Positions 14,933 to 28,325 of a DNA stretch of 64,000 nt are shown here, one piece after another. A program made the translations under genes and the position numbers. Position 1 is the first letter of the stretch. Every line of letters starts with the position of its first letter. Under the pieces are notes generated by a model. That model was not told the origin of the DNA and made no database searches. It worked only from the letters and a program-made list of their open reading frames with translations. Source of the stretch: Adiantum capillus-veneris (Eukaryota > Streptophyta > Polypodiopsida > Polypodiales > Pteridaceae); contig CM043968.1 in NCBI GenBank assembly GCA_014529385.2, positions 26,859,013-26,923,012 of the forward strand, given 5' to 3'.

Positions 14933-15285
14933 ATCTAAGATTTTTATAGGGAGAGTGTGCATAGCAGAGGGTCTTTCATACCTTGTTCACTCTACTATTG
15001 GGTGAAGCAGGGATGCCCACTTTCTTCGACTTTTTTTGGATTTCATATTGATGAGATTGTTGACTATATTGAGACTGCAGGAAATTATAGAGGAGCATAG
15101 CTGTCAGGTGTATTTTTGGGGCCACACACTAAGTTGTGGCTATTTGACCGATTGGTCACTTCCACCATGCTTTATGGAGTGCAGATCCATCACTCTAGGG
15201 CTATCTTATCTTTCCATTGCACACTAAGTAATACATACTCTCTATTTCATGCCTTGAGCTTCTTCATCTTCTCCAAGCTGTGTGT

Positions 15286-15463
15286 GTGGGGTATTTTTTC
15301 CCTCACTAGGAGGTTCTTTCCCCCATCCATTGTATATATGCCCCCACTCTAGGGCTATCTTATCTTTCCATTGCACACTAAGTAATACATACTCTCTATT
15401 TCATGACGAGCTTCTTCATCTTCTCCAAGTTGTGTGTGTTTCCTTGCAACCCTATTTCCAACA
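15286..15463 (+). repeat. 5' LTR (partial), copia
   Basis: It is alignable with the 3' LTR at 20168-20395, including TTTTTCCCTCACTAGGAGG and the CTATCTTATCTTTCCATTGC block, and it ends in CCAACA just before the primer binding site. The first about 50 bases of the LTR are missing, replaced by the neighbouring half-LTR. Confidence 0.8.
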
Positions 15464-15465
15464 AT

Positions 15466-15477
15466 TGGTATCAGAGC
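15466..15477 (+). other. Primer binding site (initiator tRNA-Met type)
   Basis: TGGTATCAGAGC immediately downstream of the LTR is the classic plant copia primer binding site, complementary to the 3' end of initiator tRNA-Met. Confidence 0.9.
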
Positions 15478-15799
15478 AAGTTACGTCCTCTCGGGCTTAG
15501 TCGTCAGCATTGTCAGCACATGCCTGCTCACTTTCTCAAATTTCAATGAGCTTTGGTGAGTGTCAGTAGGTTGACAAATACTTCAGGTAAGCTTGTAGAG
15601 CTTAGTCTACTCATATTTTCCATTCATGCTTATTTTGGCCTCCGTTTTCCACTATAAGCAGTATTGTGCATGCAATTTTTTCATTTTGTGTAGAATTGCT
15701 ATCAATGCTATTTTTTGCATAACAGATCCCTTACAATCTTCTACGGGTTGTGCTATATGACAGTGTTGGTCTTGCTTTGTTTCTCCTCTTTTTGGGTAG

Positions 15800-16730
15800 T
15801 TTTCACATTAGGTGTAGGCATTCGCATAGCTGACAACAACACAGATGTGTTCGAGATGTTTGCTTCTCTTAAGGATAAAGTGGATGGGGACAATTTACCA
15901 ATGTGGGATTACATGATGCAACATGTTCTTGTGTCAAAGGGAATTTGGAATGTTGTACAGAGCCTTGATGTATGTCCTGGTTCTGAGGATACAGGCGATG
16001 TCGAGGATGTTGCAGGTTTTGGTGGCAGGGTTGCTGCTGCCTGAGCTATTTTGCCTATGGCTGAGCAAGCTCGTTGGGATGTAAGAGATGTACATTCTCA
16101 TGCATTGATTGAATTATCTGTGAAGCGTACTATTACTCCTCACATTCGTTTAGCTATATTTGCAAAACAAGCTTGGGATATTTTGGCTGGTCTTAATGCA
16201 AGTCGCAATGAGGCTAAAATTACATTGTTGCATAAAGAGCTAGAATCGAAGATTATGCATGAGGAAGATGAAATGAAAACTTTTCTTGCTAGTATCAAGG
16301 ATATCAATGAGTAACTTATTTCTACAGCCTAAGTCATTTCTGACGGTTTCCTTGTGCAGAGTGTTCGTGATGCCTTGCAAGATTCTTACCAGAGTACTTA
16401 GAGACTTATGACCCAAGGAAATTCTAAAATCAATTTTGATACATTATGCACATTGCTATTGCAAGAGTCATTTTCTAGAAAAAATGGGTCTAAACAATGT
16501 GCAGTTGAATAGGCTTTTATTGTTTCTCAGAGGAAAAGTGGTAACAGCACTGTAACCACTTCTCATGGTTCTTGGCAAGTGGCAAAAAATTTAAATCCAA
16601 TGCTTCTACTAGCAACCCACCTTGGAAATTCTGGTAAAAAGGGAAAAAAACAAGATGCATTGCCACTATTGTAAAGCTAACGATCCCTTGATCAAGCAGT
16701 GTCTGAATTGAAAGCAAAAGAGACTAAGAA
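15800..16730 (+). pseudogene. copia gag (nucleocapsid), broken
   Basis: Gag begins around ADNNTDVFEMFASLKDKVDG at about 15830 and contains the PMWDYMMQHVL block typical of the copia gag. After several stops (16042, 16312, 16339 and others) it reaches a CCHC knuckle read as CHYCKANDPLIKQC at about 16660-16700. Gag packages the element RNA. The minus-strand homologue at 50.7-51.8 kb keeps long open frames across the same segments and supports the assignment. Confidence 0.85.
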
Positions 16731-17470
16731 GAAAGAGGTTGGTTCCACTACAAGTGCAATAATTGTAGATTCTAATGTGAAAGGAGATTGTGATGTTGAT
16801 GTAGATGTTGATGCAGAATGGTATTTTTGTGTAGAGTGCACTTATTATCCTTCTATCCATGATGCATGTATGTCAGTTGTTGCAGATGCTCATGTGTGGC
16901 ACTTTGACAGTTGTGCTACAAAGCACATTACCTCTCATCATGACTTGTTTTCCTCTCTTAAGGATGTCACTCATTGGAATTCTATCACTTGTGCCAACAA
17001 TGCCTCTTACGCGGTCAAGGGAGTTGGAAAGATTGTGTTGACTACTCGGAATGGTAGTTCTTTCGCACTTGTTGATGCACTTTCCGTACGTGGGATAAAA
17101 AAGAACCTTTTGTCTATATCTGCACTTGCTAGACTTGGTCTTTTTGTCAAATTTGTGGATGACAAATGTATAGTTCATGATCTTGGTTTTGATGATGAAA
17201 TCGTTGCATATGGCATTTTATGTTGTGGGCTGTATAAGATCACTTTGTATGACAAGTGTAGGATTTTTTTTTGCAAATGAAGTTGTGGATTCAAAGGCCG
17301 TTTCTTCATATGCAAAACTTTGGCATGCATGTTTTGGGCATCTGAATTTTGCCAATTTGTTGTGGTTTCAAAAATATGATATGGTTGCTTCTTTGCCACC
17401 TCTTGACGCATCTGTGAAGCATGTTTGTGAATGTTGTATTTTGGGTAAGATGCAACACTCAAAGTTTTGA
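16699..17470 (+). pseudogene. copia protease and integrase N-terminus, broken
   Basis: The 193-codon open frame contains WHFDSCATKHITSHHDLF, where copia proteases have D-S-G. Here the Gly is Cys, so the active site is altered. The following GAG-pre-integrase part (LWHACFGHLNFANLLW and CECCILGKMQHSKF) supplies the His-His-Cys-Cys zinc-binding residues of the integrase N-terminus; a frameshift at about 17270 separates the two. Confidence 0.85.
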
Positions 17471-17489
17471 AAGGATGGTTCAGTTAGGG

Positions 17490-18400
17490 CTACATGGAGG
17501 TTGCAGCTTGTGCATAGTGATGTTTGTGAGCCCATGGAAACTCCATCCTTACGTAATTACCTCTACTTGATGACTTTCATTGATGATTACTCCAAGCATG
17601 CATGTGTATAGTCGCTTAAAGTTAAGTTCAAATTGTTTGTGTGCTTCAAGCAATTTTTGGCTATGGCTGAAAATGTCTCTAAATGTACTATGGGCACCCT
17701 CCGTTCCGATCGAGGGGAGGAGTATATGTCTCATGAACTTAATGCATTTTTGGCTAGTTGTGGGATTAAACACCAATGTACAATGTCATATACACCTTTT
17801 AAAAAATGGTGTTGCTGAGAGGAAAAACAGGTAGCTTACGGAGATGGCATGATGCATGGTCAAGAGTCAAGTTTTGCCACGTTCGTTTTGGCTTGAGGCC
17901 ATCATGTGTGCTACTCATGTACTTAACATGTGTCCTACAAAATCTTTGCAGCCTATGACTCCTTATGAAGCATGGCATGATCAAAAGCCATCTATTGACT
18001 ACATGCAAGTTTTTGGATGTTTGGTTTATGATTTGGTGCCACAAATGTAGTGCAAAAAATCGGATAATAAGGCTGTCAAATGCATTTCTGTTGGTTATAG
18101 TGTTGAAAGCAAAGGTTACAGGTTGTATCATCTGCAAACAAAGCGTATCTTGGTCTCACGAGATGTTCTATTTGTGGAAGATTCTATTCAACCATTGTTG
18201 TCATGTACTAGAGACAGTAATGTAAGCTCACGGGACATTTATGACACTTTGTTGCCTCTTTTTAGTGATGGAAGTTTGATTGTAGATTCCAATGAAAAAA
18301 ATGTACAGCCTATGGGGGTTTCTGAAAATGCTACAGATCAGCCTATAACTGATGCAGATATACATGATGTACTTGATGAGGAAAGGGTTGAGAATGAGTA
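17490..18400 (+). pseudogene. copia integrase core, broken
   Basis: The core is seen as VHSDVCEPMETPSLRNYLYL then LMTFIDDYSKHACV. The second catalytic region is RSDRGEEYMSHELNAFLASC, followed by PRSFWLEAIMCATHVLN and the FGC motif (VFGCLVYDLVPQ). The pieces lie in different frames, with stops near 17610 and 17830. The DDE integrase inserts element DNA into the genome. Confidence 0.85.
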
Positions 18401-18559
18401 GGCTACAATAGTATTAGAGGTATGCCAAAATGGCTGGTTCATACTTTGCGTGATAGTAAATTGGATGCACCTTTGTCTAGTCGTACTCGTTCAAGTTCTC
18501 ACTGTGCATCTTATGCATCAGATAGTTATGCTTTGTTTGTGTCTAGCTTATGTAATAAT

Positions 18560-20190
18560 GAGGAACCTGTGTCTTTTGATGAAGCACAAAATTCAAAAAA
18601 TTGGATGGTTACTATGCAATAGGAATATGATGCACTTATAGAAAATGACGCATGGACTTTATGTGATTTTCCTCCTTGAAAAAAGGACATTGGTACAAAG
18701 TGGGTTTACAAGTTGAACCGTAAGCCGAATGGTGAGATTGATCGCTATAAGGCTTGACTTGTTGCAAAGGGTTATGCATATTAGAAAAGGCATAGATTAT
18801 GAAGATACTTTTGCTCCCACTTGACAACTACACTGAATTTTCTATGTGCATTGGCAACTCATTTTGGTTGGGATGTACATCAATCAAACATTGTTACTGC
18901 TTTCTTGAATGGTGTCATATTTAAGAAAGTTTATGTAACGTAGCCTCATGGTTTTGTCATTAAAGGGCAAGAAGATAAAGTGCACAAATGTAAGAAAGAT
19001 TTGTATGGGTTGAAGCAATCTCCTTATGCATGGTATGAGAAAGCTGACACTCATTTGTTTAACCGAGGCTTTTGTAACAGTCCAACAGAAAGCATGTTGT
19101 ATGTAAAATGTGAGGGCAATGTACTTCTCATCGTTGTTCTATATATGCATGATTTGTTGATCACTAGTTCGAATGAGGCACATATAGATAAATTTAAGGA
19201 TTATTTGAATGCTACTTTCAAGATAAAAGATTTGGGGTTGTTGCATCATTACTTGGGCATACAATTTAAGTAGTGTGATGGTGGTATTGCCTTGTGTCAG
19301 ACAAGTTACATAGAGACATGGCTATGTAAGTTTGGACTTCACGATTGCAAACTTGTTGCCACTCCCATGAAAACAGATTTAAAATTGAGTCTTCATGATG
19401 CTGGTGATCCAGTCGATGTCACTCTTTACCAAACCGTTGTTATATGCCTTATCTATGTATGAAACACAAGGCCAAACACTTAATTTGAAGTCTCACAAGT
19501 CAACAGATTTATGCATAGCCCAGGCAGGGTCTAAACATTGGCACTCTATCAAGCGGATCTTTTTCATCTTGAGTAGCATTTTAAATCTTGGGTTATTTTA
19601 TCCCAAGGGGGATCATTGCCGCCAGATTTACATGCTTTTTCGGACTCAAATTGGGCTAGTTGTTTTGACATGTGAGTGTCCACAAGTGGTTTTTCTTTCA
19701 TGCTTGGCAGTTCATGAATATCATGGTTGAGCAAGAGCAACCTATTTTGGCCACTTCCAATTGTCAAGCTAAGTACAAGGTAGCCTTCAAAGCTATGGTT
19801 GAGTATGTATGGCTCATATGCCTTATGGTTGATTTGGGTGTTGGACAGAACACTGTCAACATTATCTGCACTGACATTCAGAATGCATTGGCAGTTGGAA
19901 GGAACCCAGTTTTTCATGCTCGCACAAAGTACATTGAGGTGCATTACCACTATGTCACGGAGAGACTCTCAGCAAGAGGGATCAACTTGGCTTATGTGCC
20001 AACATATGACAACCTCGTACAAAGGCATTGTCTCATGAGAAGTTTGAAGATTTTTGCAAAGCTTTGGGCTTACTCCCCTTTGTGGATTGATCATGTCCCC
20101 AGGGCATGGCACTTCCCTATACTTTATGTGCCAGCTCTTCTTTACCACATCACTCCCAAGGGGGATTTGTTTCCATATACATCTGGTAGT
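18560..20190 (+). pseudogene. copia reverse transcriptase and RNase H, broken
   Basis: The RT shows KWVYKLNRKPNGEIDRYKA (with stops) at about 18700-18755, DLYGLKQSPYAWYEKAD at 19000-19050 and the catalytic box as YMHDLLI instead of YVDDL, so one catalytic Asp is lost. RNase H contains QAKYKVAFKAMVEYVWLICL and the TKYIEVHYHYV region at 19770-19960. It ends about 90 bases before the 3' LTR. Confidence 0.85.
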
Positions 20191-20395
20191 GATGTGTGAA
20201 CACACTTAGGATCGCCGGGGCAATTTTTCCCTTACTAGGAGGTTTTTTCCCTCGTGCATTATATATACACCCATCACTCTAGGGTTATCTTATCTTTCCA
20301 TTGCACACTAAGTAATACTACTCTCTGTTGTGTACCTTGAGCTTCCTTCATCTTCTCCAACTTGTATGTGTTTCCCTGCAACCCTATTTCCAACA
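20168..20395 (+). repeat. 3' LTR, copia, 228 bp
   Basis: The LTR begins TGTTTCCATATAC after the purine tract AAGGGGGAT and ends CCAACA. It includes a TATA-like ATTATATATACACCC near 20258. LTRs of the same family are found at 30907-31123, 45717-45946 and 52048-52275. Confidence 0.85.
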
Positions 20396-21067
<672 letters not shown>

Positions 21068-21229
21068 CTGGTCGATGAGAGATGGAACGAGAGAGAGAGC
21101 TTGCAGGGGGACTAAAGCCGGGGCATGGAGCACGGCGTGTGAGCACTCGGGCAGGAGCACAGCGTGTGAGCACTCGGGTTGCATGATGAGGACCTTCATT
21201 CTTTCTCTGTGTGCTTGAGTGTCTTTACA

Positions 21230-21680
21230 TGGCTAGCCCTAAGCCCCTTTACAAGGCCAACTCTTAGCGAACAAACCAAAAGCCGCTTTACGCAAGCGAT
21301 CTAGCACAGACCTCTAACTCCTAACGGCGAAACCAAAAGCCACTTTACCCTAAGCAATATAACACAGACTGCTAGCCCTTAACGGATTGAAAGAACCAAA
21401 CTAATGCGGCCAAAAGCCAATTTAGAGCAACCAACTTTAACCAGATTTACACGACCAACTCCTAACAATCAAATTAGTACTATAAGATGGCCAAACGGAT
21501 TAAGGTGGCCAAACCCTAATAATGTAACCTAAATGGATTAAGATGGACAAACCCTAATAATGTAGCCTAAACGGCAAGTTCTAAACGGATTAAGATGGCC
21601 ATACCCTAATAATCTAACATAAACGATAAGTTCTAAATGGACGAAGATGGCCCGGGGAGGTCACCTAATAAAAATGTAAC
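21230..21680. repeat. Degenerate short tandem repeats with AACCCTAATAATGTAACC-like core
   Basis: Units built on GGATTAAGATGGCCAAACCC and TAATAATGTAACCTAAA recur at about 21495, 21535 and 21590 with substitutions. Upstream (21230-21420) a related CCAAAAGCC-TTTA motif recurs. No coding sequence. AT-rich sequence without a gene continues to about 22180. Confidence 0.55.
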
Positions 21681-22189
21681 CTATCACGTGAGTTCAACAA
21701 AAGGGTATTTAAAGTTCTTGAAAATTATAGAAATATATATACAGAAGGGCATTATTTTTTCAAATTTTAAAAAAACTTACAGATTTTAAAAGAAAAGGGT
21801 ACATTATGTTCTTAACAAAACTCACAGATAAGGGGTTTTACAAACATGTCTTGCACGCACGTGATATGGTAGTTTTACACATAGTGAACCCCCCGGGGAA
21901 GATGGTCAAATCAAACCCCAACACTATAACCTAAAACTATATCCATCTATAACCTAATGCATCTTGATACTAACATTTACAACCACTTTGCATTTGTTAG
22001 CCATAGGTCGCTAACATAATTAACAAGTTGACCTATGACATTTCACAACTTAAAAGTACTGCATAAATATAAAATAATTAACCATAAATCAATGTAAACC
22101 AAAACGACTCAACAAATTTTTTTTATATTAAATACCCAATGCCCTACAAGAGTCCCCAACACTTGGCCAGTGGAAAGTGGAACAAACTT

Positions 22190-22640
22190 GAATGCTTTAG
22201 AGCTATTGGAATTGGAGACGGGAGGCTTCACATTCATGAAAATTGCAGTAGGCGAAACCATCAACGTGCGTTATCGGACTGGAGTGTCAATTAAAGCCTC
22301 AAAAAGAATTGAATAGGCTGCAACCATGGAGGCACAAATTTTTTTGCACACTGTAGTGAAGGCAGGCAAGCATGGAAAATTCATGGTGGAGACATCTTCT
22401 TCCCTGTCCCGGGAGAGAGGTACGAAGTTCATGTTGCCAGTAGTGTCATGTGTACATGTGGAGACTTTGCTGAATGAGTGGTGCAAAGCAAACCATATAT
22501 GGCATGCAAGCATATTTACTACATCTTCTTGCGTTATTTTGGGTTGGATTTGACCCACAATATGTTTATCCATCAGAGCAAGCTGACTAATGAGGATTTG
22601 CTACATGTATTCAGCTCTGTAGGCGAACGACATAGATGAT
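22190..22640 (+). pseudogene. SWIM zinc-finger protein relic
   Basis: Translation of the plus strand gives SIKASKRIE, a stop, AATMEAQIFLHTVVKAGKHG and MVETSSSLSRER, then after a frame change YEVHVASSVMCTCGDFAE, a stop, and PYMACKHIYYIFLRYFGLD. The CxC...CxH arrangement (CTC and CKH) followed by a hydrophobic helix is the SWIM zinc finger as found in plant ZSWIM-type ubiquitin ligases and in MULE/FAR1 proteins. The frameshift near 22420 and two stops make it a relic. It stays in one orientation over about 400 bases, so it is a degraded gene piece and not chance. Confidence 0.65.
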
Positions 22641-23219
22641 AATTTTGATTTTTTCTATTCTATTTGGATTTCATAATGTGCATACGAATGTGTATGGCAC
22701 GAGCTGTAACTGATGACTTAATATTGTAATTCTTATTGTGAAATTTTATTTTTCGAGGAGATGACTTCTGTCTTGCTCTTCGTACTATTTGTGAATGGCG
22801 TGCTCTATGGATTGCGGATGATATAAGTTGACACCCAATTGTTATGTTTGATGAATGCCAAGGTTTGATAGACGGACTTGAAGCTAATAAATTGATGTTT
22901 GACGAATGCCATGGTTTGATAGCGGGGCTTGAAGCTATGGTGTGCATATGAAATCGATACAAGCTACATGGAAGTGTGTTCTTTCATTGGTAGAATGTTG
23001 TGGTTCATTCTAGTGGGATGTAACTTCTTATCATCCCACTCTGTAGGGATCTAAATTTACCAACAAAGCTCTCTCTTGAAGGCAGAAACTCCAACCGTGT
23101 AGAGAGCTTTTGCATTGCGTACACTACCCTCGTAGATGTATTGGAAAAATCTCTCTCAAAAGCTTCCTCCAAAATCTCTCTCCATTCCCACCCCCGACAG
23201 TTATGGTTCTTCAGCTGAG
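22641..23219. other. No gene seen; short local duplication
   Basis: A block like GATGAATGCCAAGGTTTGATAG at 22850 recurs at 22902 (52-base period), both followed by GGACTTGAAGCTA-like sequence. No protein is recognisable. Confidence 0.5.
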
Positions 23220-24070
23220 CTTTAGGAGACCAAGACAGAGTTAGAGAAGGCCAAGAATGAGCTGTTTGAGATTAGATAGAAGATGCTACAGATGGCCATC
23301 AAACATAATAATGATGCCAAAATCATGGCCGCTCATCAACATGACATAAACAAACTTTAGAAGGAAAAGCAATGATTGATTGAGAAAATAGGTTTGCTGA
23401 AGAAGCCACAGTTGAGGTGCAGGGCAGGTTGGAAGAGATTTTTTTTTCTCTGAAGTCCCTGATGGCCAATCACCATACCTTAAGGTAAGCAATCACATAA
23501 AAATACATATACCAATCTTTAGTAAATATTGCTGATCTAGAAGAAAATCTTACATTGAATATGGAAGATCTGCAAAATCTACTTGAATCTATGAAGTTAG
23601 ACTTAGAGGAGAAATCAGAGAAATATATTGATGCCCTTGTCAATCAGGTCTTAGTTCAGTACATTAAGAATCAAGACACTGATGAAGATGAAGAATACCA
23701 AGAGGACGATGAAGACCACGGGGAGGACATTAGAGCTATCCATGAGGATGACAACGACGACGACGATGATGACCAGCCACCTCCAAACTCAGCAGCTAGA
23801 GATCAACCCGTGCAAGGTACTGGTTCCACCAGCCAGTCTCAGGATCAAACTAGAAATAAGAGTCAGTCTAACCAACATCAGACTCAAGAGAAATCTCAGA
23901 CACAAGGCCATACTGGTTCCCAACATGCATCAATTGAACAATCCATTGTTCCATCTACAACAAGGAACCAAAACAAAGGTAAGGCCAGGCTAGTGGAGTC
24001 TAGTTCATGCTCGAAATCTGAATGGGGTCATTCCACTAAGCTGCTAGCCTTAAATAAGACTCTGAGATGA
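23220..24070 (+). CDS. Acidic, Gln/Ser-rich hypothetical protein (171 aa ORF with broken coiled-coil upstream)
   Basis: The open frame 23555-24070 starts with a leucine-rich helical stretch (MEDLQNLLESMKLDLEEKSE). It continues into a strongly acidic run (residues about 43-75, mostly D and E), then a Gln/Ser/Thr-rich tail. Upstream, 23220-23420 encodes a coiled-coil-like piece (LEKAKNELFEIR, KIGLLKKPQL) with stops. I do not recognise the family. It could be the N-terminal part of a retrotransposon gag or a decayed nuclear protein. Low-complexity composition alone can keep a frame open, so this may not be a gene. Confidence 0.3.
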
Positions 24071-24702
24071 CAAAAAGAACCTCAAATTCAAGAACTTATT
24101 CATGATTAAATGGCCTACTGAGATCTGGAGAGTTTTTAGATGTTGTATGTGGGTGCCAAGAAGATGGTAAAGGCTTGGAAGGGCATGAGTTATCATAATT
24201 ATCCAATAATGTAAATTGCCTCTACATCCAAGCTGTATACAGGTATTGGAAAGAGTTCTAGAGTGGTGTGTAACCATTGATGATGTGGCAATAAATCCAA
24301 TTATAAAGAGCCTGTAACAGACTTGGACACTCCAAGTTGAGAATCTACCACGACACCACAAATAGTCACTTCAAACAGTTCACAGTTCACAATTTATGCG
24401 ACACTGGCCCAACGGAGTTCCGTGCCTAGAGATATTGGCCCCAAAGACTGGCGCCCATTTTGGTATTTCTTTTTGTATTAATCCGTGTTCAAAGTACAAG
24501 AGCGCAGGCGCCTAGGCGCTCACACTCAGACTCTACGTCTACATGCTCTGAGTTATGAGGCCCTGCCCGCATATTTAAAGATTACAAGGGATACCAAAAG
24601 CAAAGCCCCAAAAGTTGGTAAACTCAAAAGCTTCTAAAAATAAAGCAAAAGGAGTTTCTCTCTCTCAAGCTCCCTTAAGCCCCAAAATAAAGCAAAAGCA
24701 AG
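24071..24702. other. No gene seen; GGCGCC palindromic motif
   Basis: A TGGCGCCC motif at 24449-24456 resembles a gypsy primer binding site, and a 22-base imperfect palindrome (GAGCGCAGGCGCCTAGGCGC...) lies at about 24510. Neither is next to a definable LTR end. Confidence 0.3.
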
Positions 24703-25639
<937 letters not shown>

Positions 25640-25640
<1 letters not shown>

Positions 25641-28325
25641 TATGCTAAATTAAAATCTTCAAGGTAAAGGTTCACAATATGAGGAGTATCTGCTGGGTCC
25701 TCCTCCTCCATCCACTTTGCATCCAATGCAAGATAGTTCTTGAATTTAACCAAGAAACACCTTCGTAATTTACCCTTAATCTTTCTATCCTTATGTGCCA
25801 AAATCTAAGAACAAGGATCTCCTCGTTTTCTTCCACTTCGGGTTGCTCATCGGGCTCCCCATCTTTGGGCACATCACCTTTAAAAGGTTTCAAGAGACTC
25901 ACATGAAATGCATTGTAAATCCTCCAAGTGTTGGGCAGTTTCAGTCAGAAGGAGACATCATTGACCTTTTCAAAGATCTGGAAAGGTCTGTAGTATCTCA
26001 TACTAAGCTTTGGAAAAATCCTTTCCTTTCCCTTCTTCTTTCTCAGGCGCGCCTTCTCAAAACGTAAGAGCACCCAATCATTCTCCTTCAGCCAAAATCT
26101 GTTCAGGAACGAGGATCTCCTCATTTTCTTCCACTTCGGGTTGCGCATCGGGCTCCCCATCTTCGGGCACATCACCTTTAAAAGGTTTCAAGAGACTCAT
26201 ATGAAATGCATTGTGAATCCTACAAGTGTCAGGCAGTTTCAGTCAGAAGGAGACATCATTGACCTTTTCGAAGATTTGGAAAGGTCTGTAGTATCTCATA
26301 CTAAGCTTTGGAAAAAGCCTTCCTTTCCCTTCTTCTTTCTCAGGCGTGCCTTCTCAAAACGTAAGAGCATCCAATCATTCTCCTTCAATTTCAAACTGCG
26401 ATGATGGTGATCTGCTGCCTTTTTCTGTCTTTCCTGAGATTTCTGCAAAGCCTCGCGGACCTTGGCAAAAGCCATGTTCAAGTCGTGCGTGTACTCATCG
26501 GCTTCAAAAATCTTGTCTTTCATGCTTAGGAAGGGTCAAACCTTCGCAGCACCTTCAACAATCTCAAACGGTGCCTTCCCGTCGAAGAGTGTATCGTGTT
26601 ATTGTGGAAAAATTCTACCAAAGGTAAATACTTTTCCCATTGAGTCTTCTGATATGAGATGTAAGACTTCAATAAATTTAAAACCATTGAATTGGCAATC
26701 TCAGATTGTCCGCCGTCAGTCTGCAGGTGGAAAGATGACGAGAACTGCAACTGCGTGCCAACGTTCTCTCAAATTGCCTTCCAAAACAAACTCGTAAATC
26801 TGGGGTCCGTGTCGGAGACAATCGTCTCGGACATGTCATGTAATCTAAAAATCTGGGCCACAAATAGTCTCGCTAAATGATTCGGCTTGATTGTTTTCTT
26901 CACAGGAATGAAATGAGCTTGCTTGCTAAATCTATCAATAACAATCCAGATACCATCATGACCACTCTGTGTTCTCGGGAGATCAAAAATGAAATCCATT
27001 GCAATACTTTTCCATGGGCGAGTGGGTATGGGCAAAGGCTGTAACAATCCCTGTGCTTTATGCCTGTCAAACTTGACCTTCTGGCATACCAAGCAACTGT
27101 GCACATCCTTATTGAGTCTCGGCCAAAAGAAGTATTTCTCTACCCCTTTCAAGGTGGTAGCAATGCCGCAGTGACCCGTAAATGGTGGACAGTGGAATTT
27201 AGTCATAACCTTTTCCCTCAACGGCTGCCTAACGCACAACATGGTTTTTCTCATCAAATAGCCATCGCAAATGGAATATCCCGCTACTCTCTCCCCATCC
27301 CGTATCTGTGTGAAAATGTCTGCAAAATCTGTATCCATGGCATACTGATCGACCATATCCTCGAAGATCCTATGGTGTATCGCAAAAATAGCTAGAACCA
27401 ATGACTTCCGAGACAAAGCATCTACTACCAAATTCTTCCATCCCTGAACATGGACAATCTAGAAGTGAAACTGTGACAAGATGGTTGCCCATCGCATCTA
27501 CTTTTCCGATTGCTGCTTTTGTGACAAGAAGTAGCGTAAACTCTGATGGTCTGCGAAGATAGTAAAATCCGCTCCGAGTAGGTATTGCCGCCATAGAGTA
27601 AGAGCATGGATAATCGCCAAAAGCTCTTTCTCATAAATTTGTGTTGTCAATTCCGGCCTTGAGAACGATTGGCTCTCGTAAGCAATGACATGGCCTTCTT
27701 GCATTAAGACCACAACCAGACTTCAAGCGTCACAATATACTTCAAATGACTTCTACAAGTCTGGCAAAGTCAAAATTGGTCCCGTAGTCAATTTCTCTTT
27801 CAATGTCTGAAAGACAGTCACCTCTGTGGGTCGCCACGAGAAAGGGACTCCTTTCTTTGTCAAGATATGCAAAGGGGAAGCAACCTTTGTAAACATTCTA
27901 ATGAACCGCCTGTAGTACGAAGTTCGAACACAAGCCCAAGAAACTTCTAACTTCATGGACATTCTTAAAATCGGGCTAATCACGGATAGTCTCTATCTTG
28001 GCCGGATCCATCTGCACTCATGCTCTGCTGACACAATGTGTCCCAAAAAGTGTATCTCTGGTAGGAAAAATTCACTTTTCTTCGCATTTATCACTAACTT
28101 GTGATCTCGTAATGCCTGAAAGACTTGAAGCAGATGTATTCTATGTTCTGCCTCATCCTTGGAGAAAACAATGATGTCGTCAAAGAAAGTGCCAACAAAT
28201 AGTCTGTACTCTTGAAAAATCATGTCCATCATCCAGTTAAATGCCGTAGGAGCATTGGTTAGGCCAAAAGGCATCACCAAAAAATCAAATAACCCAAAAG
28301 TCATCTGAAAGGCTGTCTTTTAGCT
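25640..28325 (-). mobile_element. Ty3/gypsy chromovirus fragment (RT to chromodomain)
   Basis: On the minus strand the order is RT (starting about 28320), RNase H (27498-27713), zinc H2C2 and integrase core (27431-26526), integrase C-terminus (26523-25945) and a chromodomain (about 25830-25690). The RT has LVMPFGLTNAPTAF and its catalytic box reads FFDDIIVFS. Integrase shows HCGIATTLKGVEKYFFWPRL and DFIFDLPRTQSGHDGIWIVI. The chromodomain, seen across two frames, reads ILAHKDRK then LRRCFLVKFKNYLALDAKW, as in plant chromoviruses that target heterochromatin. Gag, protease and most of RT are absent, so the element is 5'-truncated. Many stops are present. Confidence 0.88.
25815..26345. repeat. 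Internal tandem duplication in gypsy integrase C-terminus, about 304-bp period
   Basis: GGATCTCCTCGTTTTCTTCC at 25815 recurs (one change) at 26119, and both copies continue through TTTAAAAGGTTTCAAGAGAC and TTCAGTCAGAAGGAGACATC to TTCTCAAAACGTAAGAGCA. The duplication covers the integrase C-terminus to chromodomain linker. Confidence 0.9.

Larger units (their letters stand above)
15186..20395 (+). mobile_element. Ty1/copia LTR retrotransposon, near full length, degenerate
   Basis: The element has a 5' LTR region, a tRNA-iMet-type primer binding site, gag, then protease, integrase, RT and RNase H in copia order, and a 3' LTR. The left LTR is rearranged: a 3' half-LTR (15186-15285) precedes another partial LTR (15286-15463). 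Stops and frameshifts occur in every domain, so it cannot move on its own. A related copia element lies on the minus strand at 45.7-52.3 kb, and loose LTRs and RNase H pieces of the same family lie at 30.5-31.4 kb. Confidence 0.9.

Noticed and set aside
21490-21660. Interstitial telomeric repeat (AACCCTAA-like words)
   Set aside because: The words are embedded in longer degenerate units and do not form a 7-base telomere array.
24440-24470. TGGCGCC motif as a gypsy primer binding site
   Set aside because: The motif is palindromic, fits both strands, and no LTR end can be placed beside it.
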